Assembly (NCBI RefSeq): GCF_019249215.1
Contig: NZ_JAESDI010000009.1
Span: forward strand, 62,001 to 126,000
Reading direction: 5' to 3'
Origin: Alteromonas lipotrueae
Lineage (GTDB): Bacteria; Pseudomonadota; Gammaproteobacteria; Enterobacterales; Alteromonadaceae
Length of the DNA: 64,000 bases
Shown here: positions 28,501 to 38,236 of the stretch, piece by piece
How the letters are laid out: every line of letters begins with the position of its first letter
Numbering within the stretch: position 1 is the first letter of the stretch
Notes under the pieces: generated by a model
What the model saw: the letters and a program-made list of their open reading frames with translations, nothing else
Told to the model about the DNA's origin: nothing
Database searches by the model: none
Program-made: the position numbers and the translations under genes

Positions 28501-28883
28501 TGGTTTTCATCGGGCTGATTATGCTTTGCGGTATAGTGGTTAACAACGCCATTGTGCTTGTTGATCGCATTAACCAATTACGTGCTAACGGCATGGAAAA
28601 AAACGCAGCCATCATCGATGCAGGAAAAACCCGTTTACGCCCCATTGTGATGACAACCCTGACGACCATTTTAGGCTTGATGCCCATGGCGTTTGGATTA
28701 GGTGAAGGCGCTGAAATACGCACACCTATGGCCATTACCGTAATTTTCGGATTGCTATTTTCTAGCTTGCTTACCCTAATATTGCTGCCCGTGCTTTACA
28801 GCCTTTTCGATAAAAAGGTCTCGACTGTGGTAGAAAAAAACCAAGGGGCAGACGTTTCGGGAGGCGCCTATGAAAACGCCTAA
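25509..28883 (+). CDS. RND efflux permease 1 (AcrB/HAE1-like, enlarged)
   Basis: Proton-driven inner-membrane exporter of 1124 residues, longer than the usual 1030-1050. Normal features are the start MRIVDIAVKRPVAVSMFTFA, the PGEVEQLVSKPIEEAIG porter motif, and SLGGIALAVGLLVDNSIVVLENID in TM4 with the proton-relay acids. The extra length is in two inserts: a hydrophilic loop at about 420-455 and a segment at about 515-600 with two additional hydrophobic stretches (FVFVYLPAALITLVIGAW and a FTPLVWLFNKG region). Its 3' end overlaps the next permease by 14 bp. The substrate is unknown. Confidence 0.94.
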   Translation: MRIVDIAVKRPVAVSMFTFAVLLFGMVSLGRLSVNLLPDLSYPTLTIRTDYTGAAPGEVEQLVSKPIEEAIGVVKGVRKVTSTSRAGQSDVVMAFRWGTDMDFASLEVREKLDVLQLPLDIEKPRLLRFNPSLDPVIKLGLTEDVLTGQLSTTQMKRLRLYGEQQVKRALESVEGVAAVRVGGGLENEVHILIDQRKASQLSIPITRIIDRIKAENVNAAGGRIEGDAQAFLVRTLNQFENLTEIENLFIGRFEGRNIQLKDVATVEGAYKDRSVVTRFNGSEGVEIAIYKEGDANAVDVAKQIASRLSEIENDIPANYTLTQIYDQSVFIKQAIDNVKSAAIMGGLLAMLVLYLFLKDFWTTVIISVSIPVSVIATFNLMYANDISLNMMSLGGIALAVGLLVDNSIVVLENIDRHKKRKQAMLANNAHGDISHSTPVLADDPAASGTKEVSGAIVASTLTTMAVFVPLIFVEGIAGQLFRDQALTVSFALAASLVVALTLIPAMARRKQKTQLAHEDTFSSPTKARPTTLLGKIGYVVKWPFAMLLRFVFVYLPAALITLVIGAWHILAKGLSLLFTPLVWLFNKGFNGLEKVYHQALIASLKARTLVVMIALVSAGGALFLVPKLGMELIPTMSQGEFSIDITLPAGTPLSTTDATLSNLSAIASADSNVARTYAMSGTGSLISAAPSQGGDHWGRLNIVMAPNANTSSSESKNASSNMDNVKTALRDALNRYPNVQATFTEPELFTFASPIQVEVSGYDLRQLQTYSDKIAHELSTHDNFTDISTSIREGNPELKIEFHHAKLSRLGLDAATVSSLIAAKIGGRVATQYSLEDRKVDVLVRTKDSQRDNINDVRAIVVNPDSSQPIPLGAVADVYMSVGPSEITRIGQQRVALISANLAKGKLDEAVSLVNKVLNDTQLPLSMDATVTGQSEDMQDSFRSLQFALALAIFMVYLVMASQFESLLHPLLILFAVPLAGAGSVYGLWLTNTPLNVVVFIGLIMLCGIVVNNAIVLVDRINQLRANGMEKNAAIIDAGKTRLRPIVMTTLTTILGLMPMAFGLGEGAEIRTPMAITVIFGLLFSSLLTLILLPVLYSLFDKKVSTVVEKNQGADVSGGAYENA

Positions 28884-31800
28884 CGATGAGCATAACAAGG
28901 GCGCTACGCAACCTGATAAGCCCACTGAAAATACTATCAATGGCATTGGCGCGGCACTAGCACGCTTTGCGTTAAACCGCCCAGTGACTATAGGCATGGT
29001 GTTTATTTCCATGTTGTTATTTGGCGCAGTGTCTGGAAAGTTGTTGCCCCTGGAGAAATTCCCTGGCATAGACATTCCTGAAATGGTAGTTGAAGTGCCC
29101 TACCCCGATGCTACGCCGGTAGAAATTGAAACCATGATCACCCGCCCGGTGGAAGAAGCCATCGCCACCATGTCGGGTATTAAACGATTGCGGGCAAGGT
29201 CGTATGAAAACAAAGCGGAAATCATTGTTGAGTTTGATTGGGATGAAAACCTTAAGGCAAAGGGCGTAGAAGCCAGGGAAAAAATTGACGCTATTCGCCA
29301 CTTACTTCCTGCTGATGTAGAGCGTGTCATGGTGTACAAATTCAACACCAATGATATGCCCATTTTTCAACTCCGCGTTTCGAGCGATCGTGACTTATCC
29401 CTCGCGTATGACTTATTAGAGCGTAATTTAAAGCGCCCTATTGAGCGCGTTGCTGGTGTGTCTAAGGTTGAACTATACGGCACTCTCAAAAGGCAAATTA
29501 CTATTCGGTTAGATCCGAAATTAATGACGGCCTATCAAGTGGATGTCACTGCATTGGGGCAAAAGCTTCAAAACGCCAACTTTTCGTTAACCGCAGGCTA
29601 CATGTATGACAACGGCGAGAAAATACTGGTTAATCCCGTTGGGGAATTTACCGATATGGCCAATTTCGAAAACATGTGGGTTTCACCCAATGTGCGTTTG
29701 TCCGACATTGCCACAATCAGCTTTGAATTGCCCGAGCAAAGCGAAGGCCGCCACCTAGATAGAACCTTTGCGGTTGGGTTTAATATATTCAGAGAGTCTG
29801 GTAGCAATTTAGTCGAAGTTTCCTCTGACGTTATGAAAGTGATAGAGGAAGCCAAGTCTGACCCTGCGTTTACGGGTATTAACCTGTTTGTTATGGACGA
29901 TGTGGCAAAAAGCGTCACCTCATCGCTGTCTGATTTGCTCAGTGCTGGATTGTTAGGTGCATTACTTTCTATCGTGGTGCTGTATTTATTTTTGCGCCAG
30001 CTTACCACAACTCTCATTGTCGTACTGTCAGTTCCATTCTCAATCTGCATTACATTGGGAGTGATGTACTTGATGGGCTACACCCTAAATATCTTGTCTC
30101 TGATGGGCTTGATGTTAGCAGTAGGTATGTTGGTTGATAATGCGGTGGTTATTACCGAAAGTATCTTTCAAGAACGACAACAAGATAACCATATTAGCCG
30201 CGCCACCCAGCGTGGAGTTAACAGTGTCAGCTTGGCCGTTATTGCAGGAACCGCCACTACCGCTATTGTATTTTTACCTAACATTGTGGGCGTGAAAATT
30301 GATGTAACGATATTTTTAGAGCACGTCGCCATCGCCATTTGTATCTCGCTTTTCGCCTCGTTGTTTATTGCCAAAACCTTAATCCCTTTACTTACTACAA
30401 AAATAGCGATTCCTGAAGCGAAAGAAGACAGCACGCCTGGCTATATCACGCGATATGGTCGAATACTGTCTTGGGTAATGGTAAACCAAGGAAAAACATC
30501 ACTGATTGCATTAGGTATTTTGCTTTCTACTGCTATTCCTATGCAGGTCGTTACCTCCGATGATGAAGGTAACGATAATCAAGAACGAATTTGGCTAAAT
30601 TATCACGTTACTCAGAACTACACGCTTGATGAAGTAGAAAAAACGGTGGATAAAATGGAGGCGTTTTTATATGAAAACCAAAAACGCTTCCACATTAAAC
30701 AAGTTTATACCTATTTCACGCCAGGGCATGCAGTAAGTGGAATAACCCTAAACGACGATCTCCCTGTGAGTGTGGGTACGATTAAAGAAGATATTCGAGA
30801 AAACATGCCTGCCTTCGTTAGAGCTCGACCATCATTTCAATGGGACAGTGGTAACGGCGGCGGTGTGCGTATTACCTTGTTGGGCGAATCTTCAGATACC
30901 TTGCTAGAAATATCAGAACGCCTTATCCCTATACTCGCTAATATTGATGGACTCACCGATGTGAAAGCCGATACTGGCTCTAAACGTGACGAACTTCAGA
31001 TTCGAATTGATAGAGAAAAGGCGAATAGGTTAGGAATTCAAGTGAGTGACGTAGCCCAGCTTGTGGCTACGGCATTAAGAGGCGCGAATTTACGCACATT
31101 TCGATATGGTGATGCAGGTGAAGTGAATGTTCAGCTTCGCTACGGCAGTGATGTTCAAAAATCATTGGATGCTCTTAAGCATATTAATATTGGGTTTAAC
31201 CAAGACCGGGCAATCACCCTTGCTATGGTGGCGGATTTTTCGGTTGAGCAGCAACTTTCGCAGATAAATCGAAGCTACCGACAAACGGCGTTAGATATAG
31301 GCGCAAATTTGGAAGATGATGCCACTATAGAAGAAGCCAAAGAGCGTATTCAACAGGCACTAGCCCATATCGAACTCCCCACGGGTTACCAGTGGACACT
31401 AGATGGCAGCTTTTCACGCCAAGATGAGGCCAATGGGGTGATGCAAATGAATATGCTGCTCGCTTTGTGCATGATTTATGTGGTGATGGCGGCGCTGTTT
31501 GAATCGCTAGTGCTACCTACCTCGGTGATTACGTCGTTACTCTTTTCATTTACCGGCGTCTTTTGGGCCTTTATGGTCACGGGTACATCCATGTCGATAA
31601 TGGGCATGATTGGCATGCTAATTCTCATGGGTATTGTGGTGAATAATGGGATTGTATTAGTCGATAGAATTAATCAACTGGTTAATGAGGGGATAACCCT
31701 TTATGACGCCGTTGTGCAAGGCGCACAATCTCGCATTCGCCCCATTTTAATGACGGTAGCAACAACTGTTCTAGGCTTAGTGCCCCTTGCTATGGGTGCA

Positions 31801-31992
31801 ACAAGAATAGGTGGCGACGGACCGCCTTACTCGCCAATGGCCATTGCCATTATTGGTGGGCTAGTGTTCTCTACCATGACCAGTTTATTTTTGGTACCAC
31901 TTGCTTATGTGTTGCTACTCAAGCTGCGTTTTAATACTCAGCGAATGATAGTCAACGGACAAGCTAGAATAGCTAAACTTATTAAAGTGTGA
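28870..31992 (+). CDS. RND efflux permease 2
   Basis: Second RND exporter of the operon, 1040 residues, so of standard size. It starts after a hydrophilic leader of about 35 residues (ALARFALNRPVTIGMVF). It has PVEIETMITRPVEEAIATMSG and the TM4 relay SLMGLMLAVGMLVDNAVVITESI. The ATG lies inside the 3' end of permease 1 behind GGAGG, so the two are translationally coupled. Tandem non-identical permeases with one adaptor recall MdtBC, in which the pump is a heterotrimer; that arrangement is inferred here. No outer-membrane factor follows. Confidence 0.94.
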   Translation: MKTPNDEHNKGATQPDKPTENTINGIGAALARFALNRPVTIGMVFISMLLFGAVSGKLLPLEKFPGIDIPEMVVEVPYPDATPVEIETMITRPVEEAIATMSGIKRLRARSYENKAEIIVEFDWDENLKAKGVEAREKIDAIRHLLPADVERVMVYKFNTNDMPIFQLRVSSDRDLSLAYDLLERNLKRPIERVAGVSKVELYGTLKRQITIRLDPKLMTAYQVDVTALGQKLQNANFSLTAGYMYDNGEKILVNPVGEFTDMANFENMWVSPNVRLSDIATISFELPEQSEGRHLDRTFAVGFNIFRESGSNLVEVSSDVMKVIEEAKSDPAFTGINLFVMDDVAKSVTSSLSDLLSAGLLGALLSIVVLYLFLRQLTTTLIVVLSVPFSICITLGVMYLMGYTLNILSLMGLMLAVGMLVDNAVVITESIFQERQQDNHISRATQRGVNSVSLAVIAGTATTAIVFLPNIVGVKIDVTIFLEHVAIAICISLFASLFIAKTLIPLLTTKIAIPEAKEDSTPGYITRYGRILSWVMVNQGKTSLIALGILLSTAIPMQVVTSDDEGNDNQERIWLNYHVTQNYTLDEVEKTVDKMEAFLYENQKRFHIKQVYTYFTPGHAVSGITLNDDLPVSVGTIKEDIRENMPAFVRARPSFQWDSGNGGGVRITLLGESSDTLLEISERLIPILANIDGLTDVKADTGSKRDELQIRIDREKANRLGIQVSDVAQLVATALRGANLRTFRYGDAGEVNVQLRYGSDVQKSLDALKHINIGFNQDRAITLAMVADFSVEQQLSQINRSYRQTALDIGANLEDDATIEEAKERIQQALAHIELPTGYQWTLDGSFSRQDEANGVMQMNMLLALCMIYVVMAALFESLVLPTSVITSLLFSFTGVFWAFMVTGTSMSIMGMIGMLILMGIVVNNGIVLVDRINQLVNEGITLYDAVVQGAQSRIRPILMTVATTVLGLVPLAMGATRIGGDGPPYSPMAIAIIGGLVFSTMTSLFLVPLAYVLLLKLRFNTQRMIVNGQARIAKLIKV

Positions 31993-32107
31993 ATAGTGTA
32001 GTTACGATGACTAAGCCGTAAATAGTGTTAAGCATTACTTACGTAGCGGGTGTTTCTGCTGATAAAACATAACAGCACAGCCACCCGCTAACTTAGTAAA
32101 CGCACAA

Positions 32108-32428
32108 TTAACTACGTGACGTTAGGTATTCGTGAACTGAGTTGGCATCACGCTCAACAGAGAACTTGATTAAGTTAACACCGTTACATGTTAAACCGTC
32201 TTCTGCAGTAACCATGCGTAATACTTCACGTTGGCTAGCACCAATACGACCTACGTTACGGGCAAGGTTTGAACGTAATACTTTAATATCATCAAGTACA
32301 ACCGCTTTACAGAAGCCTGAAAATTGTGTTTCGCCTACAAAACGAACGTCTTTTTCTGGCGCAGCGTTAGCATTAACAGCAAAAGCTAGTGCAGCAGTAG
32401 CAGCTAAAGTCTTAAGTAATTTCATCAT
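32108..32428 (-). CDS. Small secreted protein, DUF3718-like
   Basis: Exported protein of 106 residues with a signal peptide (about 1-22, cleavage after NANA). The mature part is short and carries two cysteines (FSGFCKAVVLDD and GLTCNGVNLIKF) that could form one disulfide. The pattern fits DUF3718, periplasmic proteins of unknown function common in Alteromonadales; the family call is from memory. It stands alone, convergent with the RND operon. Confidence 0.7.
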   Translation of the reverse strand: MMKLLKTLAATAALAFAVNANAAPEKDVRFVGETQFSGFCKAVVLDDIKVLRSNLARNVGRIGASQREVLRMVTAEDGLTCNGVNLIKFSVERDANSVHEYLTSRS

Positions 32429-32795
32429 TAGATCCTCAAAGGTTTTGGCAAACTCGGTAAAAGCAGTTCAAGGAAGGAATTCCCTGAGTGCCCTTTATTT
32501 ATGACCTAAAATGGAAATTAATGCTGTTTAAAGATTGTATAAGGCGAGTAAACTAACGGTAAATCAGAATGTTACTAAGTCATTAACAAACTACACACCT
32601 GATTTATAAAGAGTTATTAGTTTGATTTATAACGGTTCGTTATAGCTGTGAGCTTTTTACTATTAAAAAGGTCTAATACTTTTGTCTATTCTTGTACAAA
32701 TAAAAGCCTGATGTATGAAATTTTCACAAAAAAAGGCAGAGCAATGAGATAAAACCCCGTTACCCCGCCCAACTTTGTTGTAATAAAACTACATT
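32429..32795. other. Intergenic region downstream of DUF2189 gene
   Basis: About 367 A+T-rich bases between two minus-strand genes. I saw no RNA gene, strong hairpin or repeat. The promoter of the small secreted protein must lie near its left end. Confidence 0.5.
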
Positions 32796-33590
32796 TTAGT
32801 CATATTTTCTTGCACGCTTAGTCGAAATAGCGTCGATATATGCGTGCCACGATGCATAACCGATTAGCGGCATTAATATGATAAAGCCAACGAAGCCTGT
32901 AACGAAGCCAATAGCCACCGCCGTAAATATAATGGCGCCCCATATGAGCATGGGAACTTTATTTACCCATACCGCGTTAACACTGGTGAGTAACGCCGTG
33001 GCTAAATCGACCTTACGTTCCATTAATATAGGTTGAGTGAAGGCTGTAACAAATAGCATGGCTAAGGTGAAACCTGCCCCCACTATCGAGCCCAGTACCA
33101 GAAATGGCATTAAACTCTGAAGGGTGGTTTCTATATTCGACGGATATAGTGCGTGAATGAGCGAAGCCACCCGCAGCCAAAATATCATCATCACCATTAG
33201 CAAAATACCAAACCCCCATTCATTCACTGCATTTCTTCGCATGGCGCGCAATGAATGCATAAAGGTAGGCTTGTGCCCTTTTTCCAATTCCCAACTTATA
33301 TCATATAAACCTGCAGCCAAGAACGGACCAATCAACATAAAACACACTATGGCGGGCATTATCACCAAGTGCCAGCCTGTCATCTCTACTAGGTACATTA
33401 TGAACCAAGGAATAACGGCAAACATAACGCCATATACCGCGGTTAAAATAGGCGTGCGCATAGCGTCGCGCAAACCAAGTGAAAGCCATTTTATAGGATC
33501 GCCTATATCGAGTTCCTTACAAGGGATTACCCTTGCAATACCGCTTTGAGTTATCGCATTTTCTGGGGTTTCTTTAAAATGGTGCGACAT
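32796..33590 (-). CDS. DUF2189 multi-pass membrane protein
   Basis: Inner-membrane protein of 264 residues with about six hydrophobic segments. The region GDPIKWLSLGLRDAMRTPILTAVYGVMF (about 31-58) and FLAAGLYDISWELEKGHKP (about 90-108) match the DUF2189 family, whose function is unknown. It lies opposite alaA, separated by 360 bp, with no obvious operon partner. Confidence 0.82.
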   Translation of the reverse strand: MSHHFKETPENAITQSGIARVIPCKELDIGDPIKWLSLGLRDAMRTPILTAVYGVMFAVIPWFIMYLVEMTGWHLVIMPAIVCFMLIGPFLAAGLYDISWELEKGHKPTFMHSLRAMRRNAVNEWGFGILLMVMMIFWLRVASLIHALYPSNIETTLQSLMPFLVLGSIVGAGFTLAMLFVTAFTQPILMERKVDLATALLTSVNAVWVNKVPMLIWGAIIFTAVAIGFVTGFVGFIILMPLIGYASWHAYIDAISTKRARKYD

Positions 33591-33952
33591 AATGAGAATT
33601 ACCTCTGCTATTACACGTAAAAGGTGTTGGCGCGCCCATCCTAATGCGCCGTACTTATACGATAGGCCGATTCACTTAATTTTACAATTAATTAACAAGA
33701 TTTTAGCCTTTTTGATGAGTTTCTATTTCTAATTAGCTGTTAATTGGTAAGTTTACTCTATGAAGTTTTTTTTAATATTGTGTTTATCAATCACTTTTTA
33801 GGTATTTCCGACCAATTTTATGATGCAAACCTCAATTCCCCGCACGCTTTTTAACCAAATCGAAATATTTTTCACGTTTAGCGCTAAATTAGGCTTCGCA
33901 AGGGTATGTGGTTTACGTTAACCTCAAGGTCTGTAAATTAACCAGAAAGACC
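33591..33952. other. Intergenic region between DUF2189 gene and alaA
   Basis: About 360 A+T-rich bases holding the divergent promoters. A run GTTTACGTTAACC at about 33910-33922 resembles half of the palindromes near etfB but lacks the other arm. No structured RNA was recognised. Confidence 0.4.
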
Positions 33953-35173
33953 ATGAAAACTGTATCTCGCTCACACAAATTAGATAACGTTTGTTATGAC
34001 ATTCGCGGCCCCATTGCGGCACAAGCTAAAAAAATGGAAGATGAAGGCCACCGTATTTTAAAATTAAATATTGGTAACCCTGCCCCATTTGGCTTTGAAG
34101 CCCCCGACGATATCCTTAAAGACGTTATTCACAACCTGCCTACTTCCCAAGGATATTCAGATTCAACGGGAATTTACGCAGCACGTGTGGCAGTGATGCA
34201 ATATTATCAACAGCGCAACATTCAGCATATTCGTGTAGACGATGTTTATATTGGTAACGGCGTTAGTGAATTGATAATGATGGCCATGCAAGCGCTACTC
34301 AATCATGGCGACGAAGTACTAATCCCAAGCCCAGATTATCCACTTTGGACCGCTGCAGTAAGCTTATCTTCGGGTTCACCGGTACACTATCGATGTGATG
34401 AACAAGCCGGCTGGTTTCCTGATTTAGATGATATCAAGAGTAAGATAACCAGTAAGACTCGTGCTATCGTACTTATCAACCCGAATAACCCCACCGGCGC
34501 GGTTTATGACAAAGCGCTATTACAAGACGTTGTCGATTTAGCCAGAGAACATGGCTTAGTGGTGTTTAGCGATGAAATCTACGATAAAATTTTATACGAC
34601 GATGCCGAGCACACCTGTATAGCCTCTCTTGCTGACGATGTATTTTTCGTTACCTTTGGCGGACTGTCTAAAAACTACCGTGTAGCGGGCTTTCGTTCTG
34701 GCTGGTTGGTAGTGAGTGGGAACAAGCGCTTAGCACGGGACTATATAGAAGGTTTAAATATTTTATCGTCTATGAGGATGTGTGCAAATGTACCTTGTCA
34801 GAGTGCAATCCAGACCGCGTTAGGTGGATATCAGAGCATTAATGACTTAGTGAAAGACACTGGTCGCCTTCGCATTCAGCGTGATGTAGCGGTAGACATG
34901 CTTAACAGTATTGACGGTATACACTGCGTTAAGCCCAAAGGTGCTATGTATTGCTTCGCCCGAGTTGATGAGAAAAAATTCAATATAAACAATGATGAGC
35001 AGATGATTTTAGATTTGCTGCGTGCTGAAAAGATACTACTAGTACACGGTAAAGCGTTCAATCTGACAGATGGCATCTATTTCCGTTTAGTGTTTTTACC
35101 TCATAGTGATGTGCTAGTTCCGGCGCTTCACCGTATAGGTAACTTCTTTCAACACTATCAACAAGGCGCTTAA
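33953..35173 (+). CDS. alaA: Glutamate-pyruvate aminotransferase AlaA
   Basis: PLP-dependent fold-type I transaminase making alanine from pyruvate and glutamate. It has 406 residues from ATG 33953, close to the 405 of E. coli AlaA; in-frame codons upstream are unlikely to be used. Family runs are [44 protein letters not shown] and the PLP-lysine region [17 protein letters not shown]. yfbR follows two bases after the stop, the same order as yfbQ(alaA)-yfbR in E. coli. Confidence 0.95.
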   Translation: MKTVSRSHKLDNVCYDIRGPIAAQAKKMEDEGHRILKLNIGNPAPFGFEAPDDILKDVIHNLPTSQGYSDSTGIYAARVAVMQYYQQRNIQHIRVDDVYIGNGVSELIMMAMQALLNHGDEVLIPSPDYPLWTAAVSLSSGSPVHYRCDEQAGWFPDLDDIKSKITSKTRAIVLINPNNPTGAVYDKALLQDVVDLAREHGLVVFSDEIYDKILYDDAEHTCIASLADDVFFVTFGGLSKNYRVAGFRSGWLVVSGNKRLARDYIEGLNILSSMRMCANVPCQSAIQTALGGYQSINDLVKDTGRLRIQRDVAVDMLNSIDGIHCVKPKGAMYCFARVDEKKFNINNDEQMILDLLRAEKILLVHGKAFNLTDGIYFRLVFLPHSDVLVPALHRIGNFFQHYQQGA

Positions 35174-35174
35174 C

Positions 35175-35774
35175 GTGTCAGATAAAAGCCATTTTTTTGC
35201 TCACCTTGCCCGATTAAAGCTCATTAATCGCTGGCCGCTTATGCACAATGTACGCACCGAAAACGTTCAGGAGCATAGTTTACAAGTGGCCATGGTGGCT
35301 CACGCCCTCGCCTTAATAAAGAACAAGTTTTTTGGCGGAACATTAAACGCAGAACGTATTGCTACCATTGCGATGTTTCATGATGTGTCTGAAGTGCTCA
35401 CTGGCGACCTTCCAACACCGGTAAAATATTATAATCCAGACATAAAGCACGAATACAAAAAGATTGAAAAGATAGCCGAAAACATTTTAATCGACATGGC
35501 ACCAGACGCATTTAAAGAAGATTACGCCTCACTGATTGATGCTAATTTTCACACTAAAGAAGAAGCCTTTATTGTTAAAGCTGCCGATGTACTGTGCGCC
35601 TATTTGAAAACCTTAGAAGAACTTTCAGCAGGAAACCAAGAATTCAAATTAGCTAAAAAACGGTTAGATAAGATTTTAAAAGAATACCATTCAGATGAAG
35701 TCGATTATTTCCTTACCCGTTATGTGCCTAGTTTTTCGCTCAGTTTAGACGAAATTACCCAGGAAGAAATTTAA
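35175..35774 (+). CDS. yfbR: 5'-deoxynucleotidase YfbR (HD domain)
   Basis: Dephosphorylates deoxynucleoside 5'-monophosphates. It has 199 residues with a GTG start. HD-domain metal ligands are visible in [15 protein letters not shown] (His in EHS), [15 protein letters not shown] (HD pair) and [15 protein letters not shown] (Asp). The location directly after alaA supports the name. The next gene is another HD-domain nucleotide hydrolase, so the pair suggests a dNTP-pool function. Confidence 0.95.
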   Translation: MSDKSHFFAHLARLKLINRWPLMHNVRTENVQEHSLQVAMVAHALALIKNKFFGGTLNAERIATIAMFHDVSEVLTGDLPTPVKYYNPDIKHEYKKIEKIAENILIDMAPDAFKEDYASLIDANFHTKEEAFIVKAADVLCAYLKTLEELSAGNQEFKLAKKRLDKILKEYHSDEVDYFLTRYVPSFSLSLDEITQEEI

Positions 35775-35788
35775 AAAAGGAACGCACT

Positions 35789-37132
35789 GTGATAGTACAA
35801 AAATGGGAACAAGAATTACACGCTCGCAGACTGCCGCGCAGTGTTTCTCGCGACGGCGATCATCGCAATCCCTATCAGCGAGATAAAGCTCGCGTACTTC
35901 ACAGTGCCGCTTTTAGGCGCTTACAGGCCAAAACCCAAGTATTGGGTGTTGGCCTAAGTGATTTTTATCGCACTCGCCTTACCCACTCTTTAGAAGCCGC
36001 GCAAATAGGTACCGGTATTACTGCGCAGCTATGCGGTAAGTTTCCAGATATCGCCAATAAATTAGCCCTTGATGCTACGCTGATTGAAACCTTGTGCTTA
36101 GCCCATGATATCGGTCACCCACCATTTGGGCACGGCGGTGAAATTGCCCTTCATTATATGATGCACGAACATGGTGGCTTTGAAGGCAACGGCCAAACCT
36201 TTCGCATTATTACTCAACTAGAGCCCTATACCGCCGAACATGGTATGAACTTGTGCCGACGAAGTGTATTAGGCTTGGTGAAATACCCCAACTTTATAGA
36301 TACGTTACGCTCTCCTGATGTTAATGGTGAGCGCCCAGCGTCTTTGCGCCAAGTAAAAGCCAGCCAATGGCACCCGCCTAAAGGTTTATTTCGCTGCGAT
36401 GAACCACTATTTGATTGGTTATTAGCACCTTTTAGTTTGCAAGACAAAGACAAACTAATGTCATTCAACCAATTTGATAACAAGCACAGTAAAACGCGCT
36501 TCAAGTCTTTTGACTGCTCAATCATGGAGCTTGCCGATGATATTGCTTATGCCATACACGATTTAGAAGACGCCATTGTAATGGACATGGTGAATCGACA
36601 AGACTTTATTAGCGATGTCACCCTTCCGCTAAAAGCATTGGGTATAAAATGGTTATCAGGCAACATTGATGAACTTACCGATAAGCTTTTCAGCAAAGCC
36701 CATCACGAGCGCAAAAATGCAATTGGCGCATTGGTAAACAGTTTCATTACTGCTATTGAAATTGCGGGTGTAGACGGTTTCGAACACCCCCTTCTAGCGT
36801 ACAATGCTAAAATGCCTAACGACTTTGAGCGTGGCCTAGAACTATTCAAACGCTTTGTTTATAACAAAGTGATTCGCCGCCCCGATGTACAACAACTTGA
36901 GTACAAGGGCCAGTTAGTAGTGATGGAATTATTAGAAGCTTTTAGTTCTGATCCAGCGCGCCTGTTGCCCGAAAACACGCAAGAGCGCTGGTTAAAAGCG
37001 TGCGAACAAAATAACGGCATGCGCGTGCTTGCTGATTATATTTCCGGTATGACCGATGAATTTGCCTCTCGCTTATATGGCACACTCTTTTCTCCTCGAC
37101 AAGGTGGCATTCAAGATAACTTTCACGGTTAG
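35789..37132 (+). CDS. dGTPase-like triphosphohydrolase (HD domain)
   Basis: Deoxyguanosinetriphosphate triphosphohydrolase-like protein of 447 residues with a GTG start behind AAAAAGG. The N-terminal DPYQRDKARVLHSAAFRRLQ-type run (here NPYQRDKARVLHSAAFRRLQ) and TRLTHSLEAAQIGTG, then AHDIGHPPFGHGGE (HD motif) and MELADDIAYAIHDLEDAI, identify the dGTPase family. It would split dNTPs to nucleosides and triphosphate, affecting dNTP pools and sometimes phage resistance. It forms an apparent operon with yfbR, 14 bp apart. Confidence 0.93.
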   Translation: MIVQKWEQELHARRLPRSVSRDGDHRNPYQRDKARVLHSAAFRRLQAKTQVLGVGLSDFYRTRLTHSLEAAQIGTGITAQLCGKFPDIANKLALDATLIETLCLAHDIGHPPFGHGGEIALHYMMHEHGGFEGNGQTFRIITQLEPYTAEHGMNLCRRSVLGLVKYPNFIDTLRSPDVNGERPASLRQVKASQWHPPKGLFRCDEPLFDWLLAPFSLQDKDKLMSFNQFDNKHSKTRFKSFDCSIMELADDIAYAIHDLEDAIVMDMVNRQDFISDVTLPLKALGIKWLSGNIDELTDKLFSKAHHERKNAIGALVNSFITAIEIAGVDGFEHPLLAYNAKMPNDFERGLELFKRFVYNKVIRRPDVQQLEYKGQLVVMELLEAFSSDPARLLPENTQERWLKACEQNNGMRVLADYISGMTDEFASRLYGTLFSPRQGGIQDNFHG

Positions 37133-37174
37133 CGTTAAGCGTGGTACAAAGTTATTACGTTAAATTAAGCAGCA

Positions 37175-38236
37175 CTAATCTTTAACGGCATCTGCAACGA
37201 TTTGTGCATTTACAATTTGGTTCACACTCCCCTGAATAACCACGGTGGCTGATATTTTGTCCTGAATGGCTTGTCTGTTTGGGTCCCAGTACACCTGTAA
37301 AAAGCCTAATAACCCCGTCGCAAAACCTGCTCCGTAACCGCCGTACCGGCCAAAGCAATCAAGCATGCCAAGTGGCTCACCGCTTAGCGAAACCACGCGA
37401 ATATTACATACTTTTTTACCTGGGGTTTGCCCGCGCCAAAGTAACGAGAACAAGGTAAAGTAAACAGCAGCCCAACCAAAACCTAGGCCTAGGTCTTGAA
37501 TAATGCCTTTGCCCCACTGCAAAATACTGGTTACAGGTGTCGTGTTGCTTTCAGTTGTAACTTCGCGCGAAATGCTCTCTGGCGCTAAATCTATATTCTT
37601 AACATCATTTGCTGCAATAGGCTCATCATCTGCTATAGCCATTAAGTGCAATAGCGATCGAGTAACTTGAATACTTCCAGCGCCTTCAATTTCAGCAAGT
37701 TCAGGCAATTGAGCAACTAAATTAGCACTAGCAGCACTTTGGCAAATGTCATCGCAGTTTTTATCGTCGTCTGTCTGTGCTAAATAGGCACGTATTATTG
37801 ATTTATCATACTCACTTAACTCATCTTTTTGTTCTGCTTTTTTTATTTGTGTTCCATGAACAGTACTATCGTCATCAAAAAAGTCTATCGCTAACGAGAG
37901 TACCGTTAGCGAGCTTACAAATAAAAAGCTTGCCGCAAAAAGCTTTAGGGCTCTGCGCCAAAACGGCGACATTTTAGGAAGGTACTGTTGTGCAGTGCCT
38001 TTATAAAAAGCCATAGCAGCAACAAAAGCAATTAACGTTGCGCTAAGCTTTGCAGCCATAAATATTAAAACGACATCAATGGTCATTGCCATTGCGCGTT
38101 TAATAGGAGGAGCTAAAGGGATGCCTAATAGCGCTTGATCAATTTTAAAGGCATACGGGGTGATCACATCTCTGGTTTCTGAGCCAGATAGCTCTGAGCC
38201 AGATAGCGCTAATTGCTCTATTTCGTTGGCTTTCAT
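37175..38236 (-). CDS. RDD family membrane protein
   Basis: Inner-membrane protein of 353 residues. The RDD signature is split: PPIKRAMAMTIDVVLIFMAA (about 42-61) near the start, then a long soluble insert (about 125-230, acidic, with a possible disulfide CDDICQ) before a third membrane segment and WRGQTPGKKVCNIRVVSLSG (about 268-287). Function unknown; some RDD proteins are Na+/H+ antiporters. The N-terminus contains a 15-bp tandem duplication giving the repeat SGSEL. Confidence 0.85.
   Translation of the reverse strand: MKANEIEQLALSGSELSGSETRDVITPYAFKIDQALLGIPLAPPIKRAMAMTIDVVLIFMAAKLSATLIAFVAAMAFYKGTAQQYLPKMSPFWRRALKLFAASFLFVSSLTVLSLAIDFFDDDSTVHGTQIKKAEQKDELSEYDKSIIRAYLAQTDDDKNCDDICQSAASANLVAQLPELAEIEGAGSIQVTRSLLHLMAIADDEPIAANDVKNIDLAPESISREVTTESNTTPVTSILQWGKGIIQDLGLGFGWAAVYFTLFSLLWRGQTPGKKVCNIRVVSLSGEPLGMLDCFGRYGGYGAGFATGLLGFLQVYWDPNRQAIQDKISATVVIQGSVNQIVNAQIVADAVKD
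38178..38207 (-). repeat. 15-bp tandem duplication in the RDD gene
   Basis: TCTGAGCCAGATAGC occurs twice back to back, in frame, adding five residues (Leu-Ser-Gly-Ser-Glu) near residue 12. It looks like a recent slippage event. Confidence 0.85.

Noticed and set aside
33910-33925. A half of the ACGTnnACGT palindrome upstream of alaA
   Set aside because: The second arm is missing, so I do not count it as a site of the same regulator.
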